Below are positions 31,669 through 43,113 of a DNA stretch of 64,000 nt, one piece after another. Source of the stretch: Candidatus Dechloromonas phosphoritropha. GTDB lineage: Bacteria > Pseudomonadota > Gammaproteobacteria > Burkholderiales > Rhodocyclaceae. A model generated the notes under the pieces. The model saw only the letters and a program-made list of their open reading frames with translations. It was not told the DNA's origin and made no database searches. A program made the translations under genes and the position numbers. The stretch's first letter is position 1; every line of letters starts with the position of its first letter. The DNA is taken from assembly GCA_016722705.1 (NCBI GenBank), contig JADKGN010000004.1, forward strand, positions 930,001 through 994,000, in the 5' to 3' direction.

Positions 31669-33471
31669 ATGCGTACCCATTACTGCGGACAGCTAAGCGC
31701 GGCCCTCGACGGGCAGATTGTCACCCTCTGCGGCTGGGCCCACCGGCGCCGCGACCACGGTGGTGTCATCTTCATCGACCTGCGCGATCGCGAAGGTCTG
31801 GCGCAAATCGTTTGCGACCCGGACCGAGCCGACATGTTCGCCATTGCCGAATCGGTACGCAACGAGTTCTGCCTGAAGATTACCGGCAAGGTACGTCCGC
31901 GGCCTGCCGGCACGACCAATACCAACCTCGCCTCCGGCGCGATTGAAATCCTCTGCCACGAGATCGAAGTCCTGAATCCGGCGGTGACGCCGCCATTCCA
32001 GCTCGACGAGGACAACCTCTCCGAAAACGTTCGCCTGCTGCATCGCGTCATCGACCTGCGCCGCCCGCAGATGCAGAACAACATGATGCTGCGCTACAAG
32101 ACGGCGCGCGCCTTCCGCCGCTTCTTGGACGATAATGGTTTTATCGACATCGAAACGCCGATGTTGACCAAATCCACCCCGGAAGGCGCCCGTGACTACC
32201 TCGTGCCGTCGCGCGTGCACCCCGGCCAGTTCTTCGCCCTGCCGCAGTCGCCGCAATTGTTCAAGCAGCTGCTGATGGTCGCCGGTTACGACCGCTATTA
32301 CCAGATCGTCAAATGTTTCCGCGACGAGGATCTGCGCGCCGATCGCCAACCCGAATTTACCCAGGTCGATATCGAAACCTCGTTCATGACCGAGAACGAA
32401 ATCATTGACCTGATCGAAAAACTGATCCGCTACGTTTTCAAGGATGCGATCGACGTTGACCTGCCGAACCCATTTCCCCGGATAACCTGCGCCGAGGCGA
32501 TGAACCGCTTCGGCTCGGACAAGCCCGACCTGCGCGTGACGCTCGAACTCACCGAAGTCACCGACGCCGTCAAGGACGTTGCCTTCAAGGTGTTTTCCGG
32601 CACGGCCAACAGCGAAAACGGTCGCGTCGCCGCCCTGCGCATACCCGGTGGCGCCAGCCTGACGCGCGGCGAAATCGACGAATACACCAAGTTCGTTGCC
32701 ATTTACGGTGCGCGCGGCCTGGCCTACATCAAGGTCAATGACGTCACGCAATTGAACGAAACCGGCCTGCAAAGTCCGATCGTCAAGAACCTGCACGAAA
32801 ATGCGCTGAAAATCATCGTCGACCGCACCGGTGCCCAGTCCGGCGACCTGATCTTCTTCGGCGCCGACAAGGCCAAGGTGGTCAACGACGCACTTGGCGC
32901 CCTGCGCACCCGAATTGGCCACGAGAAGGGCTTCGTCAACGGCAACGCTTGGGAACCGCTGTGGGTTATCGACTTCCCGATGTTCGAATACGACGAGGAA
33001 GACAAGCGGTGGACTGCCTGCCATCATCCCTTCACTAGCCCCAAGGACGAACACGTCGCGCTGCTCAAGAGCGATCCGGGCAAGTGCCTGGCCAAAGCCT
33101 ACGATCTGGCGCTGAACGGCTGGGAAATCGGCGGCGGTTCGGTGCGTATTCACCGCGCCGAAATCCAGGAAACGGTATTCAAGGCGCTCAATATCGGCCC
33201 CGAGGAACAGCAGTCTAAATTCGGCTTCCTGCTCGATGCGCTAAAGTATGGCGCACCACCGCACGGCGGCCTGGCCTTCGGCCTCGACCGCATCGTCACG
33301 ATGATGACCGGCGCCGAATCGATCCGCGACGTCATCGCCTTCCCCAAGACCCAGCGCGCCCAGTGCCTGTTGACCGATGCCCCAAGCAGCGTCGACGAGA
33401 AGCAGTTGCGTGAGTTGCACATTCGCCTGCGCCAGAAGTTTGAGACGCAGGTTGAAGTCGGCACGACCTGA
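31669..33471 (+). CDS. aspS: Aspartate--tRNA ligase
   Basis: Class II synthetase of the bacterial type, 600 aa. N-terminal OB anticodon-binding domain ([22 protein letters not shown]), then catalytic domain with motif 2 [20 protein letters not shown] and motif 3 [14 protein letters not shown], with the GAD insert between (about 290-430). Betaproteobacterial AspRS enzymes of this class are often non-discriminating and work with GatCAB; that is not testable here. Part of fmdB-DUF502-aspS-(RNase-barstar)-nudB. Confidence 0.97.
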   Translation: MRTHYCGQLSAALDGQIVTLCGWAHRRRDHGGVIFIDLRDREGLAQIVCDPDRADMFAIAESVRNEFCLKITGKVRPRPAGTTNTNLASGAIEILCHEIEVLNPAVTPPFQLDEDNLSENVRLLHRVIDLRRPQMQNNMMLRYKTARAFRRFLDDNGFIDIETPMLTKSTPEGARDYLVPSRVHPGQFFALPQSPQLFKQLLMVAGYDRYYQIVKCFRDEDLRADRQPEFTQVDIETSFMTENEIIDLIEKLIRYVFKDAIDVDLPNPFPRITCAEAMNRFGSDKPDLRVTLELTEVTDAVKDVAFKVFSGTANSENGRVAALRIPGGASLTRGEIDEYTKFVAIYGARGLAYIKVNDVTQLNETGLQSPIVKNLHENALKIIVDRTGAQSGDLIFFGADKAKVVNDALGALRTRIGHEKGFVNGNAWEPLWVIDFPMFEYDEEDKRWTACHHPFTSPKDEHVALLKSDPGKCLAKAYDLALNGWEIGGGSVRIHRAEIQETVFKALNIGPEEQQSKFGFLLDALKYGAPPHGGLAFGLDRIVTMMTGAESIRDVIAFPKTQRAQCLLTDAPSSVDEKQLRELHIRLRQKFETQVEVGTT

Positions 33472-33476
33472 TTCCG

Positions 33477-33833
33477 ATGCAACACTGGCTGCGCCTGCTG
33501 ATCGTCGCCTGGCTGGCGATCGGGTCAACGCTGGGCACCGCTCGCGAAGACCGCGCGGTCAACTGGGTTTTTGTCGCGGATTTGCCGCGCGAAGCGCAGC
33601 AGACCCTGGAACTTATCAAGGATAGCGGGCCTTTCCCCTACGCGCGCGACGGCATCGTTTTCGGCAATTATGAAAAGCGTCTGCCACTTCGGCAACGCGG
33701 CTATTATCACGAGTACACCGTGAAAACTCCGGGTCGGCACGACCGCGGAGCACGGCGCATCATCACCGGTCAAGGTTACGAGTATTACTACACCGACGAC
33801 CACTACCATACCTTCAGACGCATTCGGGAATAG
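33477..33833 (+). CDS. Secreted guanyl-specific ribonuclease (barnase/RNase Sa-like)
   Basis: 118 aa. Signal peptide (HWLRLLIVAWLAIGSTLGTA), then an RNase N1/T1-type domain. The catalytic set is recognisable against barnase: Glu in YYHEYTVKTPG, Arg in RGARRIITG, His in TDDHYHTFRRI; GPFPYARDGIVFGNYEKRLP is the family N-terminal block. It cuts RNA 3' to G. It begins 5 bp after aspS and is followed 3 bp later by a barstar-type inhibitor gene, so it is expressed with its antidote. Predicted to act outside the cytoplasm, either nutritional or antagonistic. Confidence 0.9.
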   Translation: MQHWLRLLIVAWLAIGSTLGTAREDRAVNWVFVADLPREAQQTLELIKDSGPFPYARDGIVFGNYEKRLPLRQRGYYHEYTVKTPGRHDRGARRIITGQGYEYYYTDDHYHTFRRIRE

Positions 33834-33836
33834 GGC

Positions 33837-34265
33837 ATGAGCGAGAAATTCCTCGGCAAGGCCGACCAGGCCGCTGTCTACTACCTGCCGGCCAGCCGCC
33901 GCAACGCAATCGATGCAACTGCCGGAAAGCTTGATCTCCGCTCGATCCCCGTGGATCTCTCCCGGGCAGCCAGCGCCGGTGAAGCACTTCGGCGCCTTGG
34001 TGAAGCCTTGAACTTCCCGGACTGGTACGGGGTGAATTTCGATGCACTTGTCGATTGCCTTACCGATCCCGAATGCCTCCCCGGCAAAGGCCATGTGCTC
34101 TTTGTCGATGGCGCCGCAACCCTTCGCCAGGGCGACCCCAGGGCTTTCGCGACCCTGCTGGAGGTCCTTCGGGCGGCGGCCGGCGAGCGTCGGGCAGCAG
34201 GCGCGCCGTTGTGGATACTGCTTGACACGCACGCGCCGGGAATTCACTCACTGCCCGAGAAATGA
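33837..34265 (+). CDS. Barstar-family ribonuclease inhibitor
   Basis: 142 aa cytoplasmic inhibitor. The barstar signature is seen in LRRLGEALNFPDWYGVNFDALVDCLTD (in homologues the helix and Asp that plug the RNase active site), followed by LFVDGAATLRQGDPRAFATL. Starts 3 bp after the RNase stop and overlaps the nudB start by 4 nt (ATGA). Presumably protects the cell against unexported RNase. Confidence 0.9.
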   Translation: MSEKFLGKADQAAVYYLPASRRNAIDATAGKLDLRSIPVDLSRAASAGEALRRLGEALNFPDWYGVNFDALVDCLTDPECLPGKGHVLFVDGAATLRQGDPRAFATLLEVLRAAAGERRAAGAPLWILLDTHAPGIHSLPEK

Positions 34266-34714
34266 CCGGCTTCAAGCAGCCCGTCTCGGTTCTGGTCGTC
34301 ATCCACACCCCGGCGCTCGACGTGCTGCTACTCGAACGCAGCGCGCATCCGGGCTACTGGCAGTCGGTCACCGGTAGCCGCGAGGGGAACGAAGGACTCG
34401 CCGATACGGCCAGGCGAGAGGTGGTCGAGGAAACCGGTATCGAGAGTACGCGCCACCGGCTGCGGGACTGGCAGATCACCAATACCTTCGAGATTTTCCC
34501 CGAGTGGCGCCATCGCTACGCGCCCGGCGTTACCCGTAACGTCGAGCATGTTTTCGGGTTGCTGCTACCCGAACCGCAGCCCATAACGATAACGCCTGCC
34601 GAACATCGCGACTGGGCCTGGATGCCCTGGCAGGAGGCGGCAGAACGCTGCTTTTCGTGGAGCAACCGCGACGCCATCCTGATGCTGCCCGACATGATCG
34701 AGCGGATGCCTTGA
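34262..34714 (+). CDS. nudB: Dihydroneopterin triphosphate diphosphatase
   Basis: Nudix enzyme that removes pyrophosphate from dihydroneopterin triphosphate in folate synthesis. 150 aa. Nudix box GSREGNEGLADTARREVVEE followed by TGIES; start block FKQPVSVLVVIHTPALDVLLLER is typical. nudB normally follows aspS directly in related genomes; here the RNase/barstar pair lies between. Confidence 0.93.
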   Translation: MTGFKQPVSVLVVIHTPALDVLLLERSAHPGYWQSVTGSREGNEGLADTARREVVEETGIESTRHRLRDWQITNTFEIFPEWRHRYAPGVTRNVEHVFGLLLPEPQPITITPAEHRDWAWMPWQEAAERCFSWSNRDAILMLPDMIERMP

Positions 34715-34738
34715 AACGCCGGAAAGAACCCCTATATT
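34710..34738 (+). promoter_or_regulatory. Heat-shock (sigma-32) promoter of hsp20
   Basis: CTTGAAA (34710-34716), 12-bp spacer, CCCCTATAT (34729-34737), close to the RpoH consensus CTTGAAA/CCCCATNT. It overlaps the nudB stop and lies about 40 bp before the hsp20 ATG. Confidence 0.75.
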
Positions 34739-34775
34739 GAAATCAGGACAACTTGATTCGTAAAGGAGATACATC

Positions 34776-35192
34776 ATGGCAAACATCACTCGCCTCGATC
34801 CGCTCGAGGATCTCTTCCGCGGCTTTTTCGTGCGCCCGGTCGATTTGAACACAAACACGCAGCAACCCCCAACGATCAGGATGGACGTCAAGGAGCAGGG
34901 TGACGACTACCTGGTGCACGCCGAGTTGCCAGGTGTCAAGAAGGAGGATATCCACGTCGTCGTCGACGGCAACCAGGTATCGGTCAGCGCCGAGGTCAAG
35001 CAGGAAAAGGAAGTCAAGGAAGGCGAACGCGTCCTGCGCTCCGAGCGCTACTTCGGCAAGGTGACCCGATCGTTCCAGTTGGGTCAGGAAATCGACGATG
35101 CCAAGGCCGCTGCCAGGTTCAATGACGGCGTGCTCGAGTTGACGCTGCCGAAACGTGCGGCCAGCCAGAACAAGCGCCTGACCGTCGAGTAA
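34776..35192 (+). CDS. Small heat-shock protein (Hsp20/alpha-crystallin)
   Basis: 138 aa ATP-independent chaperone that holds unfolding proteins. Alpha-crystallin domain from about residue 38 (IRMDVKEQGDDYLVHAELPG) to the C-terminal strand with ARFNDGVLELTLPKR; a short tail QNKRLTVE follows (the IxI/V motif is weak). AAGGAG precedes the ATG. Controlled by a sigma-32-type promoter and followed by an intrinsic terminator, so it is monocistronic. Confidence 0.95.
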   Translation: MANITRLDPLEDLFRGFFVRPVDLNTNTQQPPTIRMDVKEQGDDYLVHAELPGVKKEDIHVVVDGNQVSVSAEVKQEKEVKEGERVLRSERYFGKVTRSFQLGQEIDDAKAAARFNDGVLELTLPKRAASQNKRLTVE

Positions 35193-35212
35193 TCCGCCCG
35201 TCAGCGCCAGGT

Positions 35213-36164
<952 letters not shown>

Positions 36165-36165
<1 letters not shown>

Positions 36166-36809
36166 TGCGCTGCCCGCGGAAAACCTGGTTGTTCGACCTC
36201 GACAACACTCTGCACCAGGCAACGCCGCACATCTTTCCCCACATCAACCGCTTGATGACCGAATACATCGAGCGCCATCTCGGTGTCGACCATCACCAGG
36301 CAACCGCCATCCGTCAGGATTACTGGATTCGCTACGGAGCAACGCTGCTCGGACTGATCCGACACCACGGCACCGACCCCGATCACTTTCTCCGCGCCAC
36401 GCACGAGTTTCCCGACCTCAAGCGCATGGTCGTCTTCGAGCGCCCGGTCATCCACGCGCTGCGTCGCCTGCCGGGACGCAAGATCATCTTTTCCAACGCG
36501 CCACGTCACTATGCCGCAGCCATCCTCGCCATCACTGGGCTTGGTTGCTGTTTCGATGCGGTCTACTCGGTCGAAAGCGTCCGCTACCGGCCGAAGCCAA
36601 TGCTTTCCGGCTTCCGCGCCCTGCTCCAGGCGGAGCGCCTCGACCCGCGCCGCTGCATCATGGTCGAGGACAGCCTGGCCAACCTCGTCGCCGCCAAGAA
36701 ACTCGGCATGAAGACCGTGTGGGTCAGCGCTGGCTCCCACCGCTCACCCAGTGTCGATGCAAAAATCACCTCGGTCCGCGATCTCCCGGATCGTTGCGGT
36801 CGACTTTAA
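36165..36809 (+). CDS. HAD-family pyrimidine 5'-nucleotidase (SDT1/SSM1-like)
   Basis: 214 aa. HAD motif I FDLDNTLH at the N-terminus, motif II IIFSNAPRHY, motif III RYRPKPM and motif IV IMVEDSLANLVAAKKLGMKT. This matches the pyrimidine 5'-nucleotidase group that removes phosphate from UMP/CMP and analogues. It lies between argB and slmA, a conserved neighbourhood. Substrate is inferred. Confidence 0.88.
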
Positions 36810-36853
36810 TTCCCGGCCAAAATTCAAATACCGGAACCGACAAAAGGATGACC

Positions 36854-37465
36854 ATGGCCATCAAGCCCGGCGAGCGCCGCCTGCAGATCCTGCAAGCCCT
36901 GGCCCGGATGCTGGAAACCCCGAAGGGGGAAAAGATCACCACCGCCGCTCTCGCCGCCCGGCTGGAATGCTCGGAAGCCGCGCTTTATCGGCATTTCGCG
37001 AGCAAGGCACAGATGTTCGAGGGCCTGATCGAATTCATCGAACAGAGCCTGTTCGGAGTGATCAACCAGATCACGTCCGAAGAAGCCCACGGCCTGAAGC
37101 AGGTCGAGTCCATCATCGGACTGCTGCTGAGCTTCGCCCAGAAGAACCGCGGGATGACGCGTGTCCTGATCGGCGACGCCCTGGTCAATGAAAACGAGCG
37201 CCTGCAGGGACGCATCAACGCCCTGCTCGACAAGATCGAAGTGGCCCTGAAACAGGCTCTGCGTATCGCAGCAACTCAGGAAACCCTGAAGACGGATGCC
37301 GACTTCGGTTCACTGGCCAACCTGCTGCGCTGTTATGTCGTCGGCCGCTGGGAACAGTATGCGCGCAACGGCTTCAACCGCGAGCCGCTTGCCCAGTGGC
37401 CGCAACAGTGGCCAATGCTGTACTTCGCCTGCCTGTCGCAGTCCGGCGCGCCGGTTGTCGCCTGA
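36854..37465 (+). CDS. slmA: Nucleoid occlusion factor SlmA
   Basis: TetR-family DNA-binding protein that blocks FtsZ ring assembly over unsegregated nucleoid. 203 aa. The HTH is KITTAALAARLECSEAALYR followed by HFASKAQMFEGLIEFIE; the C-terminal region ends YVVGRWEQYARNGFNREPLAQWPQQW. Start at 36854 fits AAAGGA with 5-6 nt spacing; an ATG two codons earlier is equally in frame. Converges on hemB. Confidence 0.92.
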   Translation: MAIKPGERRLQILQALARMLETPKGEKITTAALAARLECSEAALYRHFASKAQMFEGLIEFIEQSLFGVINQITSEEAHGLKQVESIIGLLLSFAQKNRGMTRVLIGDALVNENERLQGRINALLDKIEVALKQALRIAATQETLKTDADFGSLANLLRCYVVGRWEQYARNGFNREPLAQWPQQWPMLYFACLSQSGAPVVA

Positions 37466-37477
37466 CTGGCGCCCGGG

Positions 37478-38488
<1,011 letters not shown>

Positions 38489-38611
38489 TCAAGCCATTCA
38501 AATCGCGGATTTTCGTTTGTGGCGGAACTTTTCGCATCGACCGGCGTCCGATGGAACAGATGGCACGCGCTGTCTCTCGCTCCCCCTCCCTGAGCGGGTG
38601 TCTTGACCAGT

Positions 38612-39274
38612 TCAAGGCGTTTCGGCCTCCGGATTCCCCTTTTCCGGAGGCCTTTTGTTTTCCTGCACCTTTCCCTCGATGCCCAGCCAGGCGCCAAGCA
38701 GGGCTTCGGCCTCGTCGACACCCGTCCGCTTCAGACTGGAGAAGAGTTGCACCGAGTACAGGCCGGCATCGCCCCAGGTCGCCAGATCGGCCTTCACCGC
38801 GCGCAGTACCGTGATCTGCTCCTGCCGGCTCAGCTTGTCCGCCTTAGAGAGCAGGATGTGGATCGGCCGCCCGGTCGGCCGGAACCAGTCGATCAGGCGC
38901 AGATCGAGATCGGTCAGCGGGCGCCGGATATCCATGATGACAACCAGTCCGACCAGTTGCTCGCGCTTGGCGAGATAGGGTCCGACCAGTCCCTCCCATT
39001 GCGAACGGATCCCCTCGGGCGCCTTGGCATAGCCATAGCCGGGCAGATCGACAAAATACCGGCCCTCGGCGAGCGTGAAATAATTGAGGTGCTGCGTGCG
39101 GCCCGGCGTCTTGCTGACATAGGCCAGTCGCGTCCGTCCCGCCAGTGTATTGATTGCCGATGACTTGCCGGCGTTGGAGCGGCCGGCAAAGGCAACCTCG
39201 CGGACCGCATCCTGCGGCAGATCGCGAAGATGGGCGACGGTAGTGAAAAAAACCGCCTGCTGGAACAAGGGCAT
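38612..39274 (-). CDS. engB: Ribosome biogenesis GTP-binding protein EngB (YihA/YsxC)
   Basis: Essential small GTPase for 50S assembly. 220 aa from 39274. G1 [15 protein letters not shown]3 [13 protein letters not shown]4 LSKADKL. The last about 20 residues ([17 protein letters not shown]) are hydrophilic and non-conserved, and their DNA overlaps a strong inverted repeat (38624-38652). Divergent from the cytochrome c4 gene. Confidence 0.95.
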   Translation of the reverse strand: MPLFQQAVFFTTVAHLRDLPQDAVREVAFAGRSNAGKSSAINTLAGRTRLAYVSKTPGRTQHLNYFTLAEGRYFVDLPGYGYAKAPEGIRSQWEGLVGPYLAKREQLVGLVVIMDIRRPLTDLDLRLIDWFRPTGRPIHILLSKADKLSRQEQITVLRAVKADLATWGDAGLYSVQLFSSLKRTGVDEAEALLGAWLGIEGKVQENKRPPEKGNPEAETP

Positions 39275-39382
39275 AAAAAACTCTCGGGAGCCGCCAAGGC
39301 GGTGTGGAAGTGCTATAGAATAGCAGGTTTGTAACTTCCGTTCTGGCCAAAGCACCCCAAGACGCGTACTAGGAGTTCGAAA

Positions 39383-40018
39383 ATGATCCGTTCAGCGGCA
39401 ATGGCAATCCTTCTTGCTACCACTTTTACGTCCCACGCGGCTGAGGAAGCCAAAGGCAAGGCCGATCCTGCCAAGGGCAAGGCCATCGCCGAGACCGTCT
39501 GTGTCGCCTGTCATGGCGTCGACGGCAATAGCCCCGCCGCCGCCAACCCGAATCTCGCCGGTCAGGGTGCCGAATACCTGTACAAGCAGATGAACAACTT
39601 CAAGGCGGTAGACGGCAAGCCTGCCGTTCGCAACAACGCCATCATGGGCGGCATGGTCGCGGCGCTCTCCGACGAAGACATGAGGAATCTCGCCGCCTGG
39701 TTTGCCAGCCAGAAGTTGACGCCAGCCGTCGCCAGCGATGAATCGAAGATTGCCCTTGGCCAGAAAATCTGGCGTCAGGGTGATTTCAAGAAGGGTATTC
39801 CGGCCTGTGCCGGTTGCCACGGCCCGGCTGGCGCCGGCCTGCCTGCCCAGTATCCGCGCCTGGCTGGCCAGTACGCCGAGTACACCGAGGCACAACTGAA
39901 GACTTTCCGCACGGAAGAGCGCAACAACGATCCGGAAAAGATGATGCGTATGGTCGCGGCCAAGATGTCCGATCCCGAGATCAAGGCCGTCGCTGAATAC
40001 GCCGCCGGCCTGCGCTAG
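39383..40018 (+). CDS. Di-heme cytochrome c4
   Basis: Periplasmic electron carrier to terminal oxidases. 211 aa. Signal peptide ([15 protein letters not shown]), then two class I cytochrome c domains, each with a CXXCH heme site: CVACHGVDG and CAGCHGPAG, and axial Met in [12 protein letters not shown] and [18 protein letters not shown] 9 nt before the ATG. Followed by a strong terminator, so it is probably monocistronic. Confidence 0.95.
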   Translation: MIRSAAMAILLATTFTSHAAEEAKGKADPAKGKAIAETVCVACHGVDGNSPAAANPNLAGQGAEYLYKQMNNFKAVDGKPAVRNNAIMGGMVAALSDEDMRNLAAWFASQKLTPAVASDESKIALGQKIWRQGDFKKGIPACAGCHGPAGAGLPAQYPRLAGQYAEYTEAQLKTFRTEERNNDPEKMMRMVAAKMSDPEIKAVAEYAAGLR

Positions 40019-40030
40019 GCTGGCAACCGG

Positions 40031-40060
40031 GAGAGGCAGCCCGAGCTGCCTCTCCTTTTC
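40031..40060 (+). terminator. Terminator after cytochrome c4
   Basis: 10-bp stem GAGAGGCAGC / GCTGCCTCTC with a 4-nt loop, then CTTTTC. Confidence 0.9.
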
Positions 40061-40145
40061 TTGGCAGTCCCGTGATCTTGGCATTCGTTCCGCTCACGGA
40101 TAGACTGCGCTGACAAGACCGATCAATCCGTCGAGGAGACCCAAC

Positions 40146-40580
40146 GTGATAACACTCAAGCAAATGCTGGCTGGCAAGAACCGGCCGCTCGCCGTCGTGA
40201 CGCCAACCGATTCCATCTTCCATGCGCTGAGCCTGATGGCCATGCACGACGTCGGCGGGCTTCTCGTTCTCGATGGCGAAGATCTCGTCGGCATCTTTAC
40301 CGAGCGCGATTACGCGCGCAAGCTCATCCTTCACGGCAAGAGCTCGAAGGAAACGCTGGTCAGCGAAATCATGAGCGACAAGGTCGCCTATGTCACCCTG
40401 AGCGCAACCGTCGACGAATGCATGGCGTTGATGACGGAGAAGCATTTCCGCCACCTGCCCGTTCTCTCCGACGCGGACGGCAAGGTGATTGGGATCGTCT
40501 CGATCGGCGACCTGGTCAAGGCAACCATCAGCAACCAGCAGTTTCTCATCTCCGCACTGGAGCACTACATCCGCGGCTGA
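40146..40580 (+). CDS. CBS-domain-pair protein
   Basis: 144 aa made of two CBS motifs (about residues 10-60 and 75-135), with no attached enzyme or channel. Motif ends are visible as DLVGIFTERDYARKL and KVIGIVSIGDLVKATI. CBS pairs bind adenosine ligands such as AMP/ATP/SAM. Role unknown. Stands alone with GAGGAG-like RBS. Confidence 0.9.
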   Translation: MITLKQMLAGKNRPLAVVTPTDSIFHALSLMAMHDVGGLLVLDGEDLVGIFTERDYARKLILHGKSSKETLVSEIMSDKVAYVTLSATVDECMALMTEKHFRHLPVLSDADGKVIGIVSIGDLVKATISNQQFLISALEHYIRG

Positions 40581-40702
40581 TGGCCGCCTGCGCTTGTGCA
40601 GGCAGGCTCTTTCTTCGGTCCACGGGTGAAATCGGCGGGACACTGTAGGTTTTCGAGGGTCCAACACGACTACTCGACGAACGTACAGAGTGAGGTTGCA
40701 CC

Positions 40703-41563
40703 ATGCTGATCGGGCAGCGCCCGGAAATTCCCCCCTCCGCAATCACTCCGCCCGATGTCTATGGCGGGCGCCGCGGCTTCTTGCGCGCCGTAGCTCTTGG
40801 CGCCGGCGCTGCCGGTTGCGGACTGTTCGGAGCGAGCCATGCCGCAACCGGCGAGCGCACGTGCTTCGAGTCGGTCATTCCCGGCTCCTTCTCGGTGACT
40901 GACGAGAAACCGACGGCCTATGCCTCGGTCACCGAATACGGCAACTTCTACGAGTTCGGTCCCGACAAGGACAGCCCGGGCCGCAATGCTTACCGCCTGC
41001 GCACCCGGCCATGGACGGTCAGCGTCGAAGGCTGGAGCGCCGTCATTTCCTGGGTCGGCTTTCCGCTCAATGAACTGATCAGGCGCTGCGACGTCACCGG
41101 TAACGCGAAGTTTGTCGAATTCTGGTCGCTGGCCGACCCCGAACAGATGCCCTACGTCCGCCTCCCCTTTCTCGACTGGCCCTATGTCGAGGCGCTCCGG
41201 CTCGACGAGGCGATGCATCCGCTCGCCCTGCTCGGCCTCGGCATGTACGGCGAGCACATGCCCAAACAGAACGGCGCGCCGCTACGCGTCGTCGTTCCGT
41301 GGAAATACGGCTTCAAGGGCGCCAAGTCAATCGTCAAGCTGCGCTTTGTCGAAAAACAGCCGCCCACCGTGTGGACCAAGGCGGCACCCGACGAATATGG
41401 CTTCTATTCCAACGTCAACCCCGACGTGCCGCACAAGCGCTGGAGCCAGAGCCACGAACGCCGGCTGGGCGAATTCTTCAAGCGCAAGACCCTGCCCTTC
41501 AACGGCTACGCCGAACAGGTCGCCGGGCTCTACGCTGGCATGGATCTGCGCAGGAACTTCTGA
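40703..41563 (+). CDS. msrP: Protein-methionine-sulfoxide reductase catalytic subunit MsrP, with internal deletion
   Basis: Periplasmic molybdoenzyme that repairs Met-O in envelope proteins using electrons from MsrQ. 286 aa with a Tat signal ([18 protein letters not shown]). The conserved body is clear: [62 protein letters not shown]. However, residues 104-112 read WTVSVEGWS: in E. coli MsrP about 28 residues lie between the PWTLKISG and VEAWSMVVPW segments, including FPLEERIYRMRC with the Cys that ligates molybdenum. That segment is missing in frame, so the enzyme should lack its Mo ligand. Starts 123 bp after the CBS gene; msrQ follows 3 bp later. Confidence 0.85.
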   Translation: MLIGQRPEIPPSAITPPDVYGGRRGFLRAVALGAGAAGCGLFGASHAATGERTCFESVIPGSFSVTDEKPTAYASVTEYGNFYEFGPDKDSPGRNAYRLRTRPWTVSVEGWSAVISWVGFPLNELIRRCDVTGNAKFVEFWSLADPEQMPYVRLPFLDWPYVEALRLDEAMHPLALLGLGMYGEHMPKQNGAPLRVVVPWKYGFKGAKSIVKLRFVEKQPPTVWTKAAPDEYGFYSNVNPDVPHKRWSQSHERRLGEFFKRKTLPFNGYAEQVAGLYAGMDLRRNF

Positions 41564-41566
41564 ACG

Positions 41567-42232
41567 ATGACCATACAAGACGCCTCGCCGCCGATCACCC
41601 AATTCAAGGCTGCCCTCTTCCTCTTGGCGCTGCTGCCGCTTGGGCGTCTGCTATGGGCCGCGTGGACCGGGGATTTCGGCCCCAACCCGGTCGAATTCGT
41701 CCAGCGCTGGACCGGCACCTGGACCTTCAATTTCCTGCTGCTGACACTGTGCATCACGCCGCTGCGTGTGTGGACGCAGTGGCACTGGCTACTCCGCCTG
41801 CGGCGCATGCTCGGGCTGTTCACCTTCTTCTACGCGACGCTGCACTTCCTGTCCTTCATCGGCTTCGACCATTCTTTCCAGCTTGACGCCATTGCCCGGG
41901 ACATTTTCAAGCGCCCCTTCGTCACCGTCGGCTTCGCCGCCTTCGTGCTGCTGATTCCGCTCGCCGCGACCTCGAACCAGTGGGCGATCCGCAAGCTGGG
42001 CGGGCGCAAGTGGCAGGAACTGCATCGCAACGTCTACCTGATCGGCATTCTCGCCTGTGTGCACTATTTCTGGCTGGCCAAGGTGACGGCGCTGTTGTGG
42101 CCGCTGGCCTATTCGGTAGCGCTGGCCTTCCTGCTTGGCTGGCGGGTGCGCGAACGGCGGCGCAAGGCAATTCCGGTACCGCAGTTCGAGAACACCAAGC
42201 CGCTCAAGTTCTTCAGACAGAAGCCGGAATAA
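41567..42232 (+). CDS. msrQ: Protein-methionine-sulfoxide reductase heme-binding subunit MsrQ
   Basis: Inner-membrane b-type heme protein that passes quinol or flavin electrons to MsrP. 221 aa with about six membrane helices; conserved His in FYATLHFLSF, WQELHRNVYLIG and CVHYFWLAKV. It appears intact even though its partner MsrP has lost its Mo-ligand segment. Confidence 0.94.
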   Translation: MTIQDASPPITQFKAALFLLALLPLGRLLWAAWTGDFGPNPVEFVQRWTGTWTFNFLLLTLCITPLRVWTQWHWLLRLRRMLGLFTFFYATLHFLSFIGFDHSFQLDAIARDIFKRPFVTVGFAAFVLLIPLAATSNQWAIRKLGGRKWQELHRNVYLIGILACVHYFWLAKVTALLWPLAYSVALAFLLGWRVRERRRKAIPVPQFENTKPLKFFRQKPE

Positions 42233-42234
42233 AG

Positions 42235-43113
42235 CTATTTCCCGCGCGACGCCTCGAAGCGAATGATGGCGCGGCCATCGGCGGCCTGCTTCGGCGCTAC
42301 TTTCCAGGCATGGCCATAGACGACCTCGAAGGTCGCCGGCAGCTTTCCGGCGCGGCGCAGGCGCTCGTAGGCGGCGCGCGCCCGCGCCCAGGACTGGCGC
42401 CCGGTCAGGCCATGACGGCGTGCCTTCATCGCGCAGCCCGACCCGGCGGCGCGCAGGTCGCCAAGCAGGTCGTCGAACTTGTCGTAGGTCAGCGTCAGCA
42501 CCTCCATGTCCATCACCGGGTCGGCAAAGCCGCAGCCAACCAGCATGTCGCCGAAATCGTGCATGTCGATGAAACGCTGGGTGTGCGCATAGCCGTCAGC
42601 AAATGCCGACCGCAGTTCCTTCAGCGAATCCGGCCCCAGGGTCGAGAACATGATCAGGCCACCAACTTCGAGGACACGGTGCGCCTCGGCCAGCGCCGGC
42701 AGCGGGTCGTCGAGCCAGTGCAGCAGCAGGTTGGACCAGACGATTGCGGTCGACTGCGATTTCAGGGGCAACTTCACGGCATCGGCCGCCAGCCGCTGCG
42801 CCTCGTTCTGCCGCCCGCGACCGAGCCAGCGCTGCCAGCCGGGGCGCGGCACCTGGCCAGCCTGCAACATGGCGGGCGAAATATCGAGGCCGACCAGTTG
42901 CGCCTGCGGGTAACGCGCCGCGAGCCCGGCAAAGCTGCCGCCGCGGCTGCAGCCGAGATCGACGATGCGCGCCGGCTGGATGTTTACGTAATCAAGTCGC
43001 TCCTGCATGCGGCGGTCGATTTCACGAACCAGGAAATCCGCCTGGTCGTAGTTCGCAGCCGCCCGCGAAAAACGCCGCCCGACCTGCAAGCGGTCGACGA
43101 ACGAAGCGCTCAA
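42235..43113 (-). CDS. bioC: Malonyl-ACP O-methyltransferase
   Basis: SAM-dependent methyltransferase that caps malonyl-ACP to start pimelate synthesis for biotin. 292 aa. SAM motif I is [16 protein letters not shown] with [11 protein letters not shown] after; the N-terminus [20 protein letters not shown] is typical of BioC. ATG overlaps the bioB stop (ATGA), so bioB-bioC are coupled. Confidence 0.92.
   Translation of the reverse strand: MSASFVDRLQVGRRFSRAAANYDQADFLVREIDRRMQERLDYVNIQPARIVDLGCSRGGSFAGLAARYPQAQLVGLDISPAMLQAGQVPRPGWQRWLGRGRQNEAQRLAADAVKLPLKSQSTAIVWSNLLLHWLDDPLPALAEAHRVLEVGGLIMFSTLGPDSLKELRSAFADGYAHTQRFIDMHDFGDMLVGCGFADPVMDMEVLTLTYDKFDDLLGDLRAAGSGCAMKARRHGLTGRQSWARARAAYERLRRAGKLPATFEVVYGHAWKVAPKQAADGRAIIRFEASRGK

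Noticed and set aside
31693..33153. Long open frame (486 codons) on the minus strand
   Set aside because: It is antisense to aspS; such frames come from GC-rich codon bias. No motif or RBS supports it.
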